DNA of 64,000 nt from Chelatococcus reniformis (GCF_014640075.1 NZ_BMGG01000005.1:271551-335550), one strand, 5' to 3'; shown: positions 46,028 to 57,152, numbered from the stretch's first letter. A program made the numbers and translations. Notes: generated by a model from the sequence alone, not told the origin.

Positions 46028-47035
46028 GTGACCGCGTCCAATTTGCCCGCGACGATGAAAGCCGTCGCGATCGAGCGGCCCGGCGGCACCGAGGTGCTGC
46101 GCTACGGCGATGTGCCGGTGCCGCGCCCCGGGCGCCGGGAGGTGCTGATCCAGGTCGCTGCGGCCGGCGTCAACCGGGCCGATGTCATGCAGCGCCAGGG
46201 CACCTATCCGATGCCTCCGGATGCGCCCACCGACATTCCGGGCCTGGAGGTGTCCGGAACCATCGTGGCGGTGGGCGAGGGGGTCGCATCGCTGCACGTG
46301 GGGGACGAGGTCTGCGCGCTCCTGCTCGGCCGCGGCTATGCCGAGTTCGCCGTCGCGCCGGCCGAACAGTGCCTGCCGGTGCCGGCCGGCGTCGCCCTCG
46401 TCGACGCCGCGGCGTTGCCGGAGACGTTCTGCACGGTCTGGACCAATCTGATCGAACGCGGCCGCATGCGGGCCGGCGAGACCGTGCTCGTCCAGGGCGG
46501 CACCAGCGGCATCGGCGTCACCGCCATCATGCTCGCCAAGGCCTTCGGCGCGACCGTGATCGCCACCGCCGGCTCGGACGAGAAGTGCGAGGCCTGCCGT
46601 GCGCTGGGCGCCGACCTCGCCATCAACTACCGCCGTACGGATTTCCAGCAGGCCGCCGAGGCATTCGCCGGCGAGCGGGGCATCGACGTCATCATCGACA
46701 TCGTCGGCGGGGATTATATTCCCAAAGAGCTCGATCTGCTCAAGCGCGAGGGGCGGCTCGTCTTCATCGCCCAGCAGGCGGGCGGCCGCGTCGAGGCCGA
46801 CTTCTACCAGATCATCATCAAGCATCTGACCGTCACCGGCTCAACGCTGCGCTCGCGCACGGTAGCCGAGAAGGGCGCCATCTGCAGGGAGCTCGAGCGG
46901 CACGCCTGGCCCCTGTTCGCCGACGACCGGCTGAAACCGGTCGTGCATCGCGTCTACCCGTTGGCCGAGGCGGCGCAGGCGCATGCCCTCCTGGAGAGCA
47001 ACGCGCATATCGGAAAGATCCTCCTGCGTCCCTGA
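46028..47035 (+). CDS. Zinc-free quinone oxidoreductase (MDR superfamily, QOR/PIG3-like)
   Basis: A 335-residue NAD(P)H-dependent reductase. Its N-terminal part MKAVAIERPGGTEVLRYGDV and GVNRADVMQRQGTYPMPP are typical of the PIG3 branch. The nucleotide-binding VLVQGGTSGIGVTAIMLAKA follows, and there is no zinc-binding Cys cluster. It would reduce a quinone or an enone. GTG start at 46028 with AGGAGG 5 bases upstream. Part of the catabolic gene train, 10 bases after the SDR-like gene. Role in the pathway not evident. Confidence 0.88.
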   Translation: MTASNLPATMKAVAIERPGGTEVLRYGDVPVPRPGRREVLIQVAAAGVNRADVMQRQGTYPMPPDAPTDIPGLEVSGTIVAVGEGVASLHVGDEVCALLLGRGYAEFAVAPAEQCLPVPAGVALVDAAALPETFCTVWTNLIERGRMRAGETVLVQGGTSGIGVTAIMLAKAFGATVIATAGSDEKCEACRALGADLAINYRRTDFQQAAEAFAGERGIDVIIDIVGGDYIPKELDLLKREGRLVFIAQQAGGRVEADFYQIIIKHLTVTGSTLRSRTVAEKGAICRELERHAWPLFADDRLKPVVHRVYPLAEAAQAHALLESNAHIGKILLRP

Positions 47036-47150
47036 TCCTTGAACGGGGCGGAGACGGAAGCGACACCAGCGACGGCGCGGGACCGGCGGCACGGCGGCAA
47101 CGCCGGATCGATGACGGACATGCCGGACGATCCACGGAAAGGACGAGCAC

Positions 47151-48269
47151 ATGACGCGGCACGGTCAATCCACCAATGCAGCGATCCCCAAGGGCCTCGC
47201 CGGGCTGGTGAGCAGCACGGGGCCGGGGCCGGGCCCCACCCCGTTCGGACGCATCTTTCCGCCGCGGCCGGACTGGCTGGCGAAGGCCGAACCGGAGGAG
47301 ATACTCGATCCGGGCCTCGAGATCGTCGACACGCACCATCACATCTGGGACATCCCGAACTTCCGCTACCTGCTGGACGAGTTCCTGATCGACCTCCAGA
47401 CCGGGCACAACGTCGTCGCCACCGTCTTCAACGAGTGCCGGGCCATGTATCGCGCGGCCGGCCCCGACGACATGGCGCCCGTCGGCGAGGTGGAGTTCAT
47501 GGCCGGCATCGCCGCGATGAGCGAGAGCGGCGGTTACGGCAGGCCGCACGTCGCCGCGGGCATCGTCGGGTTTGCCGATCTGACCAAGGACGGGGTCGAG
47601 TATGTGCTGCGGGCACAGATCGCCGCCGGCGGTGGCCGTTTTCGCGGCGTCCGGCACGCGGCGGGGTGGGATGCCGATCCCGTCATCGGCAACAGCCACA
47701 CCAGCCCGGGACCGGGCCTCTACCTAAGGTCGGACTTTCGCCGGGGCTTGCAGCGGCTGTCGGCGCTCGGCCTCTCCCTGGACGCCTGGGTGTTCCATCC
47801 GCAGCTCGGCGACGTCACCGATCTGGCGCGATCCTGTCCCGACGTGAGCATCGTCCTGTGCCATCTCGGCGGCCCGCTCGGCTATGGCCCCTATGGCGGG
47901 CGGCAGGACGAGGTGTTTACCGCATGGAAAGCGGCGATGCAGGACATCGCCAAGCATCCCAATGTCTCCGTCAAGCTCGGCGGCATGATGATGCGACTGG
48001 CCGCCTACGATTACTTCAAGCTGGAAAGACCGCCGGGCTCAAAGGAGTTCGCGCGCTATTGGGAGCCCTACGTCCTGACCACCATCGAGCTGTTCGGCGC
48101 AGATCGATGCATGTTCGAGAGCAACTTCCCGGTCGACAAGATGGGCATCGGCTTCGCGGCGATGTGGAACGGCTTCAAGAGAATGGTTTCCGGCGCTTCT
48201 GCCGACGAGAAGGTCGCCCTGTTCAGTGGAAGCGCGCGGCGGATTTATCGTCTGTCGGAACGCGACTAG
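47151..48269 (+). CDS. Amidohydrolase-2 family metal-dependent hydrolase
   Basis: A 372-residue TIM-barrel hydrolase. HxH metal motif in VDTHHHIWDIPNFRYL (about residue 60), CHLGGPLGYGPYGG later, SVKLGGMMMR and the C-terminal Asp in MFESNFPVDKMG are the family metal/active-site positions. Relatives include 2-pyrone-4,6-dicarboxylate lactonase-like and other lactone or ring-opening enzymes, plus decarboxylases. The ATG at 47151 has AAGGA about 8 bases upstream. Last gene of the cluster; a lactone or amide hydrolysis feeding the CoA route is plausible but unproven. Confidence 0.85.
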   Translation: MTRHGQSTNAAIPKGLAGLVSSTGPGPGPTPFGRIFPPRPDWLAKAEPEEILDPGLEIVDTHHHIWDIPNFRYLLDEFLIDLQTGHNVVATVFNECRAMYRAAGPDDMAPVGEVEFMAGIAAMSESGGYGRPHVAAGIVGFADLTKDGVEYVLRAQIAAGGGRFRGVRHAAGWDADPVIGNSHTSPGPGLYLRSDFRRGLQRLSALGLSLDAWVFHPQLGDVTDLARSCPDVSIVLCHLGGPLGYGPYGGRQDEVFTAWKAAMQDIAKHPNVSVKLGGMMMRLAAYDYFKLERPPGSKEFARYWEPYVLTTIELFGADRCMFESNFPVDKMGIGFAAMWNGFKRMVSGASADEKVALFSGSARRIYRLSERD

Positions 48270-48282
48270 TGGATAGAATCTA

Positions 48283-48426
48283 ATGCTTGGTGCCTGCCCG
48301 CGACCCGGTCCTTCCGGCTCGCGGAAGGTCGCCGGTGCCTTGCCCATCAGCAGAAATTCCGACTGTCGCAAGAGGGTGGAGGCTATGTGGAAACGGGCTG
48401 ATCTGGTAACGGTTCCACAGGGCTAG
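48283..48426 (+). CDS. Possible small ORF (47 residues)
   Basis: An open frame from ATG 48283 to TAG 48426 encoding a basic 47-residue peptide ending RADLVTVPQG. No clear ribosome binding site and no family recognised. Its 3-prime part contains an inverted repeat (TGTGGAA 48386-48392, TTCCACA 48413-48419). It may be a decayed mobile-element fragment rather than a gene. Confidence 0.2.
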   Translation: MLGACPRPGPSGSRKVAGALPISRNSDCRKRVEAMWKRADLVTVPQG

Positions 48427-48439
48427 GAGGTTCCGGAGA

Positions 48440-49267
48440 ATGCTTGAGGTCCCCGCGGCTAGTGAGCTCGTCTATATCGGCCCATCACCGGGCTGGGCCC
48501 CCTCTTCAAGGCTTGCCTTCTATGGCGAAGAGGAGGCAGAGCAATACCATCACCCAAATGCTAACGTGCAGTTCAGGGTTAGAGAAAAGAGCCGTGTCGC
48601 GCCCTGGGTTGAGAGATTCAAGCAATTCGGGCTGAACTATATCAATTTTGAAAGCGAGCTCAGCGCTGAGCTTAGCAGCGTTTTCCCTGAGATCGCTTTC
48701 GGCTTTTCGATGTTCGGCACCAAGTCGAGCTGCAAATACTATGATGGGACGCCGTGTAGGCTGGACTATATCTGGCTTGATAAGCACCCGATCTATTTCA
48801 CGCGAGTCAATTTTCCATCTTTGCGCTTCCTGTCTGCCCGGGTCGACAGTAGTGGCAAGCTTTGCGCGTTCGTCGGCGACAACGCCTCGTTGGAACACCT
48901 GGGGATTACCGGATATGATGAGGAGGTCGTGAACAATTGCGGCGGCGTCTGTTCCATCCAGATCGCCGACGCGAAGATTGAAGCCGTCAATCTGATGTCA
49001 GATAACCCGAATATCACGACAGCCTGGCTTCATAACCTGTCAGGGCTCTCCACTGTCGCCTTCCTTGAGAAGTGGCCGTCGTTGAAACATTTGAAGATTT
49101 TCTATTGCCCGAAAGTGACAGACTTCGGCCCTCTGCTCGCATTGCCAAATCTGGAAAAAGTCGAGGTTGTCACTAACAAGCCGCCGAAGGATCTGAGCTT
49201 GCTCCTCGAACTCCGGAAGCGCGGCGTGGAGATGGGCGGCGGCTTGCGCTTGCCGGACAATAGCTGA
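48440..49267 (+). CDS. Orphan leucine-rich-repeat-like protein in a low-GC patch
   Basis: A 275-residue protein of unknown function. No signal peptide. The middle is rich in Phe, Tyr and Cys. The C-terminal third (about 190-262) reads as irregular leucine-rich repeats: LHNLSGLSTVAFLEKWPSL, KHLKIFYCPKVTDF, LLALPNLEKVEVVTNKPP. AGGAGG lies 10-15 bases before the ATG with a closer GGAG, a good start. Base composition is clearly lower in GC than the surroundings and codon choice (ATA, TTT, TAT, AGA) differs, which with the broken transposase next door suggests horizontal arrival. Similar LRR-like orphans act as immunity or effector-related proteins. That role is only speculative here. Confidence 0.6.
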   Translation: MLEVPAASELVYIGPSPGWAPSSRLAFYGEEEAEQYHHPNANVQFRVREKSRVAPWVERFKQFGLNYINFESELSAELSSVFPEIAFGFSMFGTKSSCKYYDGTPCRLDYIWLDKHPIYFTRVNFPSLRFLSARVDSSGKLCAFVGDNASLEHLGITGYDEEVVNNCGGVCSIQIADAKIEAVNLMSDNPNITTAWLHNLSGLSTVAFLEKWPSLKHLKIFYCPKVTDFGPLLALPNLEKVEVVTNKPPKDLSLLLELRKRGVEMGGGLRLPDNS

Positions 49268-49359
49268 TCTGCGCAGAAGCATTGGGCTGAAGCGGCGAGC
49301 GGCCAACTCAACTTCCGTAACGGGTCGATTTTGCCCCTTCGATCTCGGTCCGGAAGCTG

Positions 49360-49783
49360 ACATTCCGTCAGGCTGACGCCGTGCGCCTTCCAAATGCGCC
49401 CCACCGCGCTGGCGCTGATGCCGGTCGCCTTGGCCATCATGTCCGCCCGTCCAATGTGTCGCCTCGACCGGCGGTTCGGTCAGCGTCTGAGCCACCACGC
49501 GCTCCGCCACCGCGGGGCCCAGCGGCTTGACCCGGGAGGGCCGCGTCTTGTCGCGCAAGAGCCCATTGACGCCAGCCGTCATGAACCGTTCCTGCCACCG
49601 CCAAACGCAGGTCCTCGATTTGCCGGTTCGGCGCGTGATCTCGTTGGTGCCGATGCCGTCCGCGCTCAGCAGCACGATCATCGCCCGCCAGGCATGCTTC
49701 TGGGAGGCATTGCGGTTCCTGGCCACCGCCTCAAGGCGCTGGCGATCAGACGGTGTGATCGCGATCGAAACCCCGGTGCGCAT
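49360..49783 (-). pseudogene. IS630-family transposase fragment, frameshifted and truncated
   Basis: From ATG 49783 the minus strand encodes the N-terminal helix-turn-helix half of an IS630-type transposase: MRTGVSIAITPSDRQRLEAV, then KSRTCVWRWQERFMTAGVNG and LLRDKTRPSRVKPLGPAVAE. Near 49440 (after THWTG) the frame changes and the next segment MMAKATGISASAVGRIWKAH continues in another frame. After about 27 residues similarity stops, so the DDE catalytic half is missing. The element is dead. No clear terminal inverted repeats or target duplication were found in the flanks. Confidence 0.75.
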
Positions 49784-49853
49784 GCACCAGACTCGCATAC
49801 GCACTGACCGAGGGGAATCTCAAGAAGGACTCCTCCGTCAGGCGGAGACCACT

Positions 49854-49900
49854 AGAGCATGATCGCAAGAAGGCCACCGCTTTGGACAAAGATCATTCTC
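49854..49900 (+). repeat. Palindromic intergenic repeat with GAGCATGATC arms
   Basis: GAGCATGATC (49855-49864) and GATCATTCTC (49891-49900) pair at 9 of 10 positions around a 26-base loop. This looks like a decayed copy of the GAGCATGATC...GATCATGCTC repeats common between genes in Rhizobiales. The AT-rich rest of the gap up to 50119 holds no gene, only small inverted repeats (ATGATT/AATCAT at 49926-49944). Confidence 0.55.
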
Positions 49901-50119
49901 AAGGCAAAGATTTGGAGCGGGTAATGATTCACGTAAAATCATCCCAAATAAAGCGAATTTCGGTCGTGTCGTAAGACACAACGCAGAAAGTCTTCCATTT
50001 TCAATGTATTTTAGAATTCAAATCGATCAGACTGGATCGCCTGATGAGGTGAAATGATCCAATCGACCGGCGCCGAGCGGATCACATGGCGGCGAGGGGT
50101 CAGAAACCCGGCGCCTCGC

Positions 50120-50362
50120 CTAGCTCTTCCCCGCCACCAACTCCCGCAGCGCCTCGTTGATGCGGTCCTGCCAGCCGGGCCCGTCCGCCTGGAAGTGCTC
50201 GAGCACGGTCCGGTCGATGCGCAGCGACACGGTCTCACGGCCGCTGGGAACCGCGGGCTTGTCCGCGGCCGGCGGCGCAGCCTTCGGCTTGGCCGGCTTG
50301 AACACCGCTTCGGCCGCGGCGAAGGGGTCGGGCCCTCGGCGTGAACGGGGTGGGCTCGCCAT
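50120..50362 (-). CDS. BrnA-like antitoxin-family protein without BrnT
   Basis: An 80-residue protein. A disordered Pro/Ala/Lys-rich N-terminus (1-45) precedes a BrnA-type domain (ETVSLRIDRTVLEHFQADGP and GWQDRINEALRELVAG), a ribbon-helix-helix-like fold found in BrnA antitoxins. Start ATG 50362 shares one base with the nrdJ stop (TGATG), so it is translated with nrdJ. No BrnT toxin gene adjoins it on either side. It could be a small DNA-binding regulator of nrdJ rather than a working antitoxin. The frame is open further upstream inside nrdJ, but the ATG at 50362 is the natural start. Confidence 0.75.
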   Translation of the reverse strand: MASPPRSRRGPDPFAAAEAVFKPAKPKAAPPAADKPAVPSGRETVSLRIDRTVLEHFQADGPGWQDRINEALRELVAGKS

Positions 50363-53300
50363 CACGAACACCCCGTCGTCGAGCCGCAGGTGTCGCACTT
50401 CAGGCAGGTGCCGTTGCGGACCAGGGTGAAGTTGCCGCATTCGCCGCAGGCGTCGCCCTGGTAGCCCTTCATCAGGGCTTCCTTGCGGCGGTTGGCGGCG
50501 CCGTCGGTGGCGCGCGCCGATGCGGGGGCGGAGAAGTGGAGGGCAGGGGAGATGGCCGCTTCGGCCTCGTCCGCCTCGAACTCCTCGTCCTCGAATTCCG
50601 GCTCCTTGAGGGCGGTGGCGCCGTCGACGGCGAGCGCCGTCTCGGCGAGGCCGCCGGAGATCGACAGCAGGTTGGTCGGCTGGCGGCCGCGCACGAAGCC
50701 CTTGGACACCAGCGGGCGTGGGGCGGGCGGGGCGCTGGAGCCCGTGGCCTTGCCCTGGTCCTCGCCCTTGCCGATCACGTCGAAGCCGATTTCGGAGGGG
50801 TCGACGTGGGCGAGCTCGTAGCGGCTGAGGTAGGAGATCGCCAGCTCGCGGAAGACATAGTCGAGGATCGAGGTGGCGTTCTTGATCGACTGGTTGCCCT
50901 GCACGAAGCCCGCCGGCTCGAAGCGCGTGAAGGTGAAGGCCTCCACGTATTCGTCGAGCGGCACGCCGTATTGCAGGCCGAGCGAAATGGCGATGGCAAA
51001 GTTGTTCATCATCGCCCGGAAGGCCGCGCCCTCCTTGTGCATGTCGATGAAGATTTCGCCGAGGCGCCCATCCTCGTATTCGCCGGTGCGCAGATAGACC
51101 TTGTGGCCACCGACGATGGCCTTCTGGGTGTAGCCCTTGCGCCTGTCGGGCAGCTTCTCGCGCTCGCGCACGCGCTCGACCCGCTCCACCACCTTCTCGA
51201 CGATGCGTTCGGCCACCTGGGCCGTGCGCGCCGCCGTCGGCTGGGCGAGCAGCGCCTCGACCACGTCCTCCACCTCGTCGTCATCGTCGGCGATGAGGGC
51301 CGCGTTCAGCGGCTGCGACAGCTTGGAGCCGTCGCGGTAGAGGGCGTTGGCCTTGAGCCCCAGCCGCCACGACAGCATGTAGGCGCTCTTGCAGTCCTCG
51401 ACGGTGGCGTCGTTGGGCATGTTGATGGTCTTGGAGATGGCGCCCGAGATGAACGGCTGCGCCGCCGCCATCATCTGGATGTGGCTCTCCACCGAGAGGT
51501 AGCGCTTGCCGATGCGGCCGCACGGATTGGCGCAGTCGAACACGGCGTAGTGCTCGCGCTTCAGGTGCGGCGCGCCCTCCAGGGTCATCGCCCCGCAGAC
51601 GTGGACGTTGGCGGCCTCGATCTCCTGGCGCGAGAAGCCCAGGTGCTGGAGCAGCTCGAAGCTCGGATCCTCCAGCTTCTCGGCCGGCACCTTGAGGGCG
51701 CCGAGGAGCAGCTCCTCGCCCAAGCTCCACTTGTTGAAGACGAACTTGATGTCGAAGGCGCTGGGCAGCGCCTTCTCCACCGCGGCGATGGCGGCGTCGG
51801 TGAAGCCGCGGGCGCGCAGGCTGGCGTGGTTGATGGCAGGCGCCTGGCCAAGCGAGCCGTGGCCCAGGGCATAGACCTCGATCTCGCCGAGCTGGGCCTC
51901 GCCATAGCCGAGGCGGCGCAGCGCATCCGGCACGGCGCGGTTGATGATCTTGAAGTAGCCGCCGCCGGCGAGCTTCTTGAACTTCACCAGGGCGAAGTCG
52001 GGCTCGATGCCGGTGGTGTCGCAGTCCATGACCAGGCCGATGGTGCCGGTGGGGGCGATCACCGTGGCCTGGGCGTTGCGGTAGCCGTGCTGCTGACCAA
52101 GCGCCAGAGCCTCGTCCCACGCGGCCCGGGCCCGCTCGATCAGGATCGGATCAGGGCAGGCGGCCTCCTCCAGCGGCACCGGCGCGACCGACAGGCCCTC
52201 GTAGCCGGAGCGGGCGCCATAGGCGGCGCGCATGTGGTTGCGGACGACGCGCAGCATGTGGTCGGCGTTGCGGGCATAGCCCGGGAACGGCCCGAGTTCG
52301 CCCGCCATTTCCGCCGATGTGGCATAGGCGGTGCCGGTCATGATGGCGGTGAGCGCCCCGGCGATGGCGCGGCCTTCCTTGGAATCGTAGGCCAGGCCCA
52401 TGGTCATCAGAAGGCCGCCGACGTTGGCGTAGCCGAGGCCGAGCGTGCGGAACTCGTAGGACAGGCGGGCGATCTCCCGGGACGGGAACTGCGCCATCGT
52501 GACGGAGATCTCGAGCACCACCGTCCACAGCCGGCAGGCGTGGACGAAGCTGTCCACGTCCATGCGGCCGCTGCCGCGGTCGTAGAATTGCAGCAGGTTG
52601 GCGGAGGCGAGGTTGCAGGCGGTGTCGTCGAGGAACATGTACTCCGAGCACGGATTGGAGGCGCGGATGCGGCCATCCTCCGGGCAGGTGTGCCAGTCGT
52701 TCATCGTCGAGTTGAAGTGCAGGCCCGGATCGGCCGAAGCCCAGGCGGCGTGGCCGATCTTGTCCCACAGCTCGCGGGCGGGCAGCTGCTTCTTGATGCG
52801 GCCGTCGCGGTAGACCAGGCTCCACGGCCCGTCGACCTCGACCGCGCGCAGGAAGTCGTCGGTCAGCGATACGGAGTTGTTGGAGTTCTGGCCGGAGACC
52901 GTGAGGTAGGCGTCCGAATCCCAATCGGTGTCGTAGACGTCGAAGTCGATGTCGCGGATGCCCTGGCGGGCATATTGGACGACGCGCTTGATGTAGTTGT
53001 CGGGCACGAAGGCGCGCCGGGCCAGCCTGATCTCGCGCTTGAGCACCGGGTTGCGCTCGGGGTCGAAGCAGGCATCGCCCTCGGCCTCGCAGTTGACGCA
53101 GGCCCTCATCAGCGCCTTCAGGTGCTTGCGCACCGTCTTGGAGCCGGCGACGAGGGCGGCGACCTTCTGCTCCTCCTTCACCTTCCAGTCGATGTACGTC
53201 TCGATGTCCGGATGGTCGGCGTCGACGACCACCATCTTGGCCGCCCGGCGCGTGGTGCCGCCGGACTTGATGGCGCCGGCGGCACGGTCGCCGATCTTGA

Positions 53301-54072
53301 GGAAGGACATCAGGCCCGAGGAGCGGCCGCCGCCCGACAGCTTCTCGCCGTCGCCGCGCAGAGCCGAGAAGTTGGAGCCGGTGCCGGAGCCGTACTTGAA
53401 CAGGCGCGCCTCGCGCACCCACAGGTCCATGATGCCGCCGTCGTTCACCAGATCGTCGGCGACCGACTGGATGAAGCAGGCATGCGGCTGCGGGTGCTCG
53501 TAGGCCGAGGCCGAGGCGACGAGCTCACCGCTCTTGAAGTCGACGTAGAAGTGGCCCTGGCCCGGGCCGTCGATGCCGTAGGCCCAGTGAAGGCCTGTGT
53601 TGAACCACTGCGGCGAGTTCGGCGCCACCATCTGGCCGGCCAGCATGTGGCGCAATTCGTCGAAGAAGGTGCGCGCGTCCTCCTCGGTGGTGAAATAGCC
53701 GCCCTTCCAGCCCCAATAGGTCCAGCAGCCGGCGAGGCGATCGAACACCTCCTTGGCCGACATCTCCGAGCGCGTGCGCTCGGCCTCGGGCAGTTCCGCC
53801 AGCGCCGCCTCGTCCGGCACCGAGCGCCATAGCCAGGAGGGGACGTCGTTCTCCTCGACGCGCTTCAGGCGTGCCGGGACCCCGGCCTTGCGGAAGTATT
53901 TCTGGGCCAGCACGTCGGCGGCGACCTGGCTCCAGCCGGCAGGCACCTCGATGCCTTCGAGCTTGAACACCACCGAGCCGTCGGGGTTGCGGATCTCGCT
54001 CGTCAGGCGCTGGAAGGCGATCGCCTCATAGGCCGACGTGCCCGCAACGGTGTATCGCCGCTCGATCCGCAT
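50362..54072 (-). CDS. nrdJ: Adenosylcobalamin-dependent (class II) ribonucleotide reductase
   Basis: A 1236-residue enzyme making deoxyribonucleotides with a cobalamin-derived radical, independent of oxygen. It starts [20 protein letters not shown] and has the [17 protein letters not shown] region, the active-site triad Asn473-Cys475-Glu477 in NPCSE and the [14 protein letters not shown] segment. A zinc-ribbon tail [20 protein letters not shown] then TTGCS closes the protein and carries the redox-active Cys. Length is normal for the long alphaproteobacterial form. GGAGAG precedes the ATG at 54072. No cobalamin riboswitch was recognised upstream. A BrnA-like gene overlaps its stop by one base. 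Confidence 0.96.
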   Translation of the reverse strand: MRIERRYTVAGTSAYEAIAFQRLTSEIRNPDGSVVFKLEGIEVPAGWSQVAADVLAQKYFRKAGVPARLKRVEENDVPSWLWRSVPDEAALAELPEAERTRSEMSAKEVFDRLAGCWTYWGWKGGYFTTEEDARTFFDELRHMLAGQMVAPNSPQWFNTGLHWAYGIDGPGQGHFYVDFKSGELVASASAYEHPQPHACFIQSVADDLVNDGGIMDLWVREARLFKYGSGTGSNFSALRGDGEKLSGGGRSSGLMSFLKIGDRAAGAIKSGGTTRRAAKMVVVDADHPDIETYIDWKVKEEQKVAALVAGSKTVRKHLKALMRACVNCEAEGDACFDPERNPVLKREIRLARRAFVPDNYIKRVVQYARQGIRDIDFDVYDTDWDSDAYLTVSGQNSNNSVSLTDDFLRAVEVDGPWSLVYRDGRIKKQLPARELWDKIGHAAWASADPGLHFNSTMNDWHTCPEDGRIRASNPCSEYMFLDDTACNLASANLLQFYDRGSGRMDVDSFVHACRLWTVVLEISVTMAQFPSREIARLSYEFRTLGLGYANVGGLLMTMGLAYDSKEGRAIAGALTAIMTGTAYATSAEMAGELGPFPGYARNADHMLRVVRNHMRAAYGARSGYEGLSVAPVPLEEAACPDPILIERARAAWDEALALGQQHGYRNAQATVIAPTGTIGLVMDCDTTGIEPDFALVKFKKLAGGGYFKIINRAVPDALRRLGYGEAQLGEIEVYALGHGSLGQAPAINHASLRARGFTDAAIAAVEKALPSAFDIKFVFNKWSLGEELLLGALKVPAEKLEDPSFELLQHLGFSRQEIEAANVHVCGAMTLEGAPHLKREHYAVFDCANPCGRIGKRYLSVESHIQMMAAAQPFISGAISKTINMPNDATVEDCKSAYMLSWRLGLKANALYRDGSKLSQPLNAALIADDDDEVEDVVEALLAQPTAARTAQVAERIVEKVVERVERVREREKLPDRRKGYTQKAIVGGHKVYLRTGEYEDGRLGEIFIDMHKEGAAFRAMMNNFAIAISLGLQYGVPLDEYVEAFTFTRFEPAGFVQGNQSIKNATSILDYVFRELAISYLSRYELAHVDPSEIGFDVIGKGEDQGKATGSSAPPAPRPLVSKGFVRGRQPTNLLSISGGLAETALAVDGATALKEPEFEDEEFEADEAEAAISPALHFSAPASARATDGAANRRKEALMKGYQGDACGECGNFTLVRNGTCLKCDTCGSTTGCS

Positions 54073-54634
54073 CCGTTCTCTCCGTCCGCGCCCCAGCGCC
54101 TCTAGATCTTCGTCGTATCAACGCGACGCGCGATCCCGCGTTCGGCCCTGAGGGAGGGTCGCTGCGGGGGAACTCACGCCTGCTCAGCTGATAACGCCCG
54201 GGCCGCAGGGGCCAACCGCGCTATGACCGGAAGCTAGCCTGAGTCTGGCATCGCCGCAACGCTCCAACGCCCTTACACACAATATGTAGTTAGTCGGGCA
54301 GACCATTACCACGAGGTTAAGTGTCGAGCGAAAACGAGACTCAGCCTTGCCCTGGGCGATGTTGAACCTCCCGGGCGGCGCTGAAAAGGCCCAAGCGGGG
54401 GCATGGGTCGATCTTGTGAACTGCGGGGATGAGCGCTCGCGTCGGTCAGCGCGAGGAGCCGCAGACCGTGCACGGCGTGTGAGCACGACGTCTATGGCGT
54501 GCCAGCACGGCCCAGGCACGGCACATGCGTTACAGAAGCCGCTTCGCAACGAGGGTGGCCGGCTGATCAGCGGTAGGCCGGGAGCGCGAGCGTCGCCGTA
54601 CAGGCCGACGGTGCGGAGCGTGGCGACCCGGTCG
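54073..54634. other. Intergenic region upstream of nrdJ
   Basis: About 560 bases without a supported gene. It contains the nrdJ promoter region and a GC-poorer stretch (about 54250-54340). A partly paired segment GGCGACC (54622-54628) / GGTCGCC (54648-54654) with the inner palindrome CTATCGATAG (54635-54644) sits at the end of the neighbouring small ORF. I searched for a cobalamin riboswitch or NrdR boxes by eye and found none convincing. Confidence 0.35.
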
Positions 54635-54868
54635 CTATCGATAGAGCGGTCGCCGCGGAAGCGGCGTGAGTCCGCCCTTGAAGCCTCGGGCCGGCCGCTC
54701 AGTCGACGATGTCGGCATGTCCGGCTCGGCGCTACCTCCGTCGCCCACCGGTTCGGCCGTCGGCCGGTCCTGAGCGGGGATCGGCGCCGGCCGCGGTGAT
54801 CGGGGGGCGACGATCAGCGCGAGCTTCGGCGCTTCGGCTGCGGCGTCCGGCTTCTTTGGCTTGGCCAT
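54635..54868 (-). CDS. Possible small Pro/Lys-rich hypothetical protein
   Basis: A 77-residue frame starting MAKPKKPDAAAEAPKLALIV with GAGGA about 9 bases upstream and ending at a partly palindromic stretch. It is rich in Pro, Ala and Arg and probably disordered. No family recognised. It lies between groEL and nrdJ in the same direction as both. The start context is good, but low complexity leaves doubt whether it is expressed. Confidence 0.35.
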   Translation of the reverse strand: MAKPKKPDAAAEAPKLALIVAPRSPRPAPIPAQDRPTAEPVGDGGSAEPDMPTSSTERPARGFKGGLTPLPRRPLYR

Positions 54869-54943
54869 TGCAATCTGTCCTCGCGCGGAGCTCCGCGCGC
54901 AGCGCCGGTCACGCTCCGCGCCAATGCTCGCATGATCGATAAG

Positions 54944-56581
<1,638 letters not shown>

Positions 56582-56621
56582 TGATGCGACTCCAATGGGT
56601 TTCGGCAGGGCGAGCGGTGCT

Positions 56622-56888
56622 TCAGGGGGCTGCGAACGATTGCCTCGCCCTCGGCCACGCCCACGACGTCGACTTCGGGCCATTTTCCGAGAAGGACAGG
56701 CTCGCCGACCTTGCCGTTGAGCGCGATGATTGGCCGAGTTCGTCGCGAACTGCGGGCCCGGCCGCCATGCTCTCATCCTCTTGCGGCCTCTCTCTGACCG
56801 GGCCGGGAATGACGGTGCCGCCCGTGGCGATATCGCTGCCGGGGAGGCGGCGGACCACGGCCCGGTCGTGCAGCGGGCGGAATGTCAC
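56622..56888 (-). pseudogene. groES: Frameshifted, degenerate groES
   Basis: From ATG 56888 the frame encodes a normal GroES start ([30 protein letters not shown] mobile loop) up to Gln53 (56730-56732). Beyond this the frame gives unrelated Ser/Arg-rich sequence and a stop at 56622. Two bases further, another frame continues GroES-like sequence: [20 protein letters not shown] followed by [16 protein letters not shown]. So a frameshift near 56730 splits the gene. In addition the last strand (usually ...ESDILGVIE) is not recognisable and the second frame runs on into groEL without a stop. Either decay of a secondary copy or, less likely in view of the missing end, a sequencing error. Confidence 0.82.
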
Positions 56889-56979
56889 GGATGCTCGTTT
56901 CCAGCCGGCTCGTTCAGGGCAGGTTGAGGCGATATGCCTGAACCTCGACGATCTCGGGCTGTTCTCTACGTAGCCTTTG

Positions 56980-57006
56980 CTGGTACCCGGTGCAAGGTAG
57001 TGCTAA
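56980..57006 (-). promoter_or_regulatory. Possible decayed CIRCE (HrcA) element
   Basis: TAGTGCTAA at 56998-57006 matches 8 of 9 positions of the right half of the CIRCE heat-shock operator (GAGTGCTAA). At the right spacing of 9 bases the left half CTGGTACCC matches TTAGCACTC at only 5 of 9. Position about 100 bases before groES fits. The decay agrees with the damaged groES. Confidence 0.3.
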
Positions 57007-57152
57007 AAGCAATGGGCCGAGTTTAAGGCAGATCGATACGGCCCGGCGTGAATTTATGTTGGAATTCCGCGAGTGCGCGGAAAACAAACGACTACGTCTT
57101 TATTTTGAGAGATTGTTGGTCCAGCGTCACGTCGTGTTGCAAGGGGACGGCT

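Noticed and set aside
50120-50362. Complete BrnT/BrnA toxin-antitoxin pair
   Set aside because: No BrnT-like gene is found on either side. The neighbours are nrdJ and an AT-rich non-coding stretch.
50341-53832. 1163-codon open frame opposite nrdJ
   Set aside because: Antisense shadow of a well-conserved GC-rich gene. It shows no family motif and the sense frame is certain.
54073-54634. Cobalamin riboswitch upstream of nrdJ
   Set aside because: No B12-box-like sequence or suitable multi-stem layout was recognised by eye.
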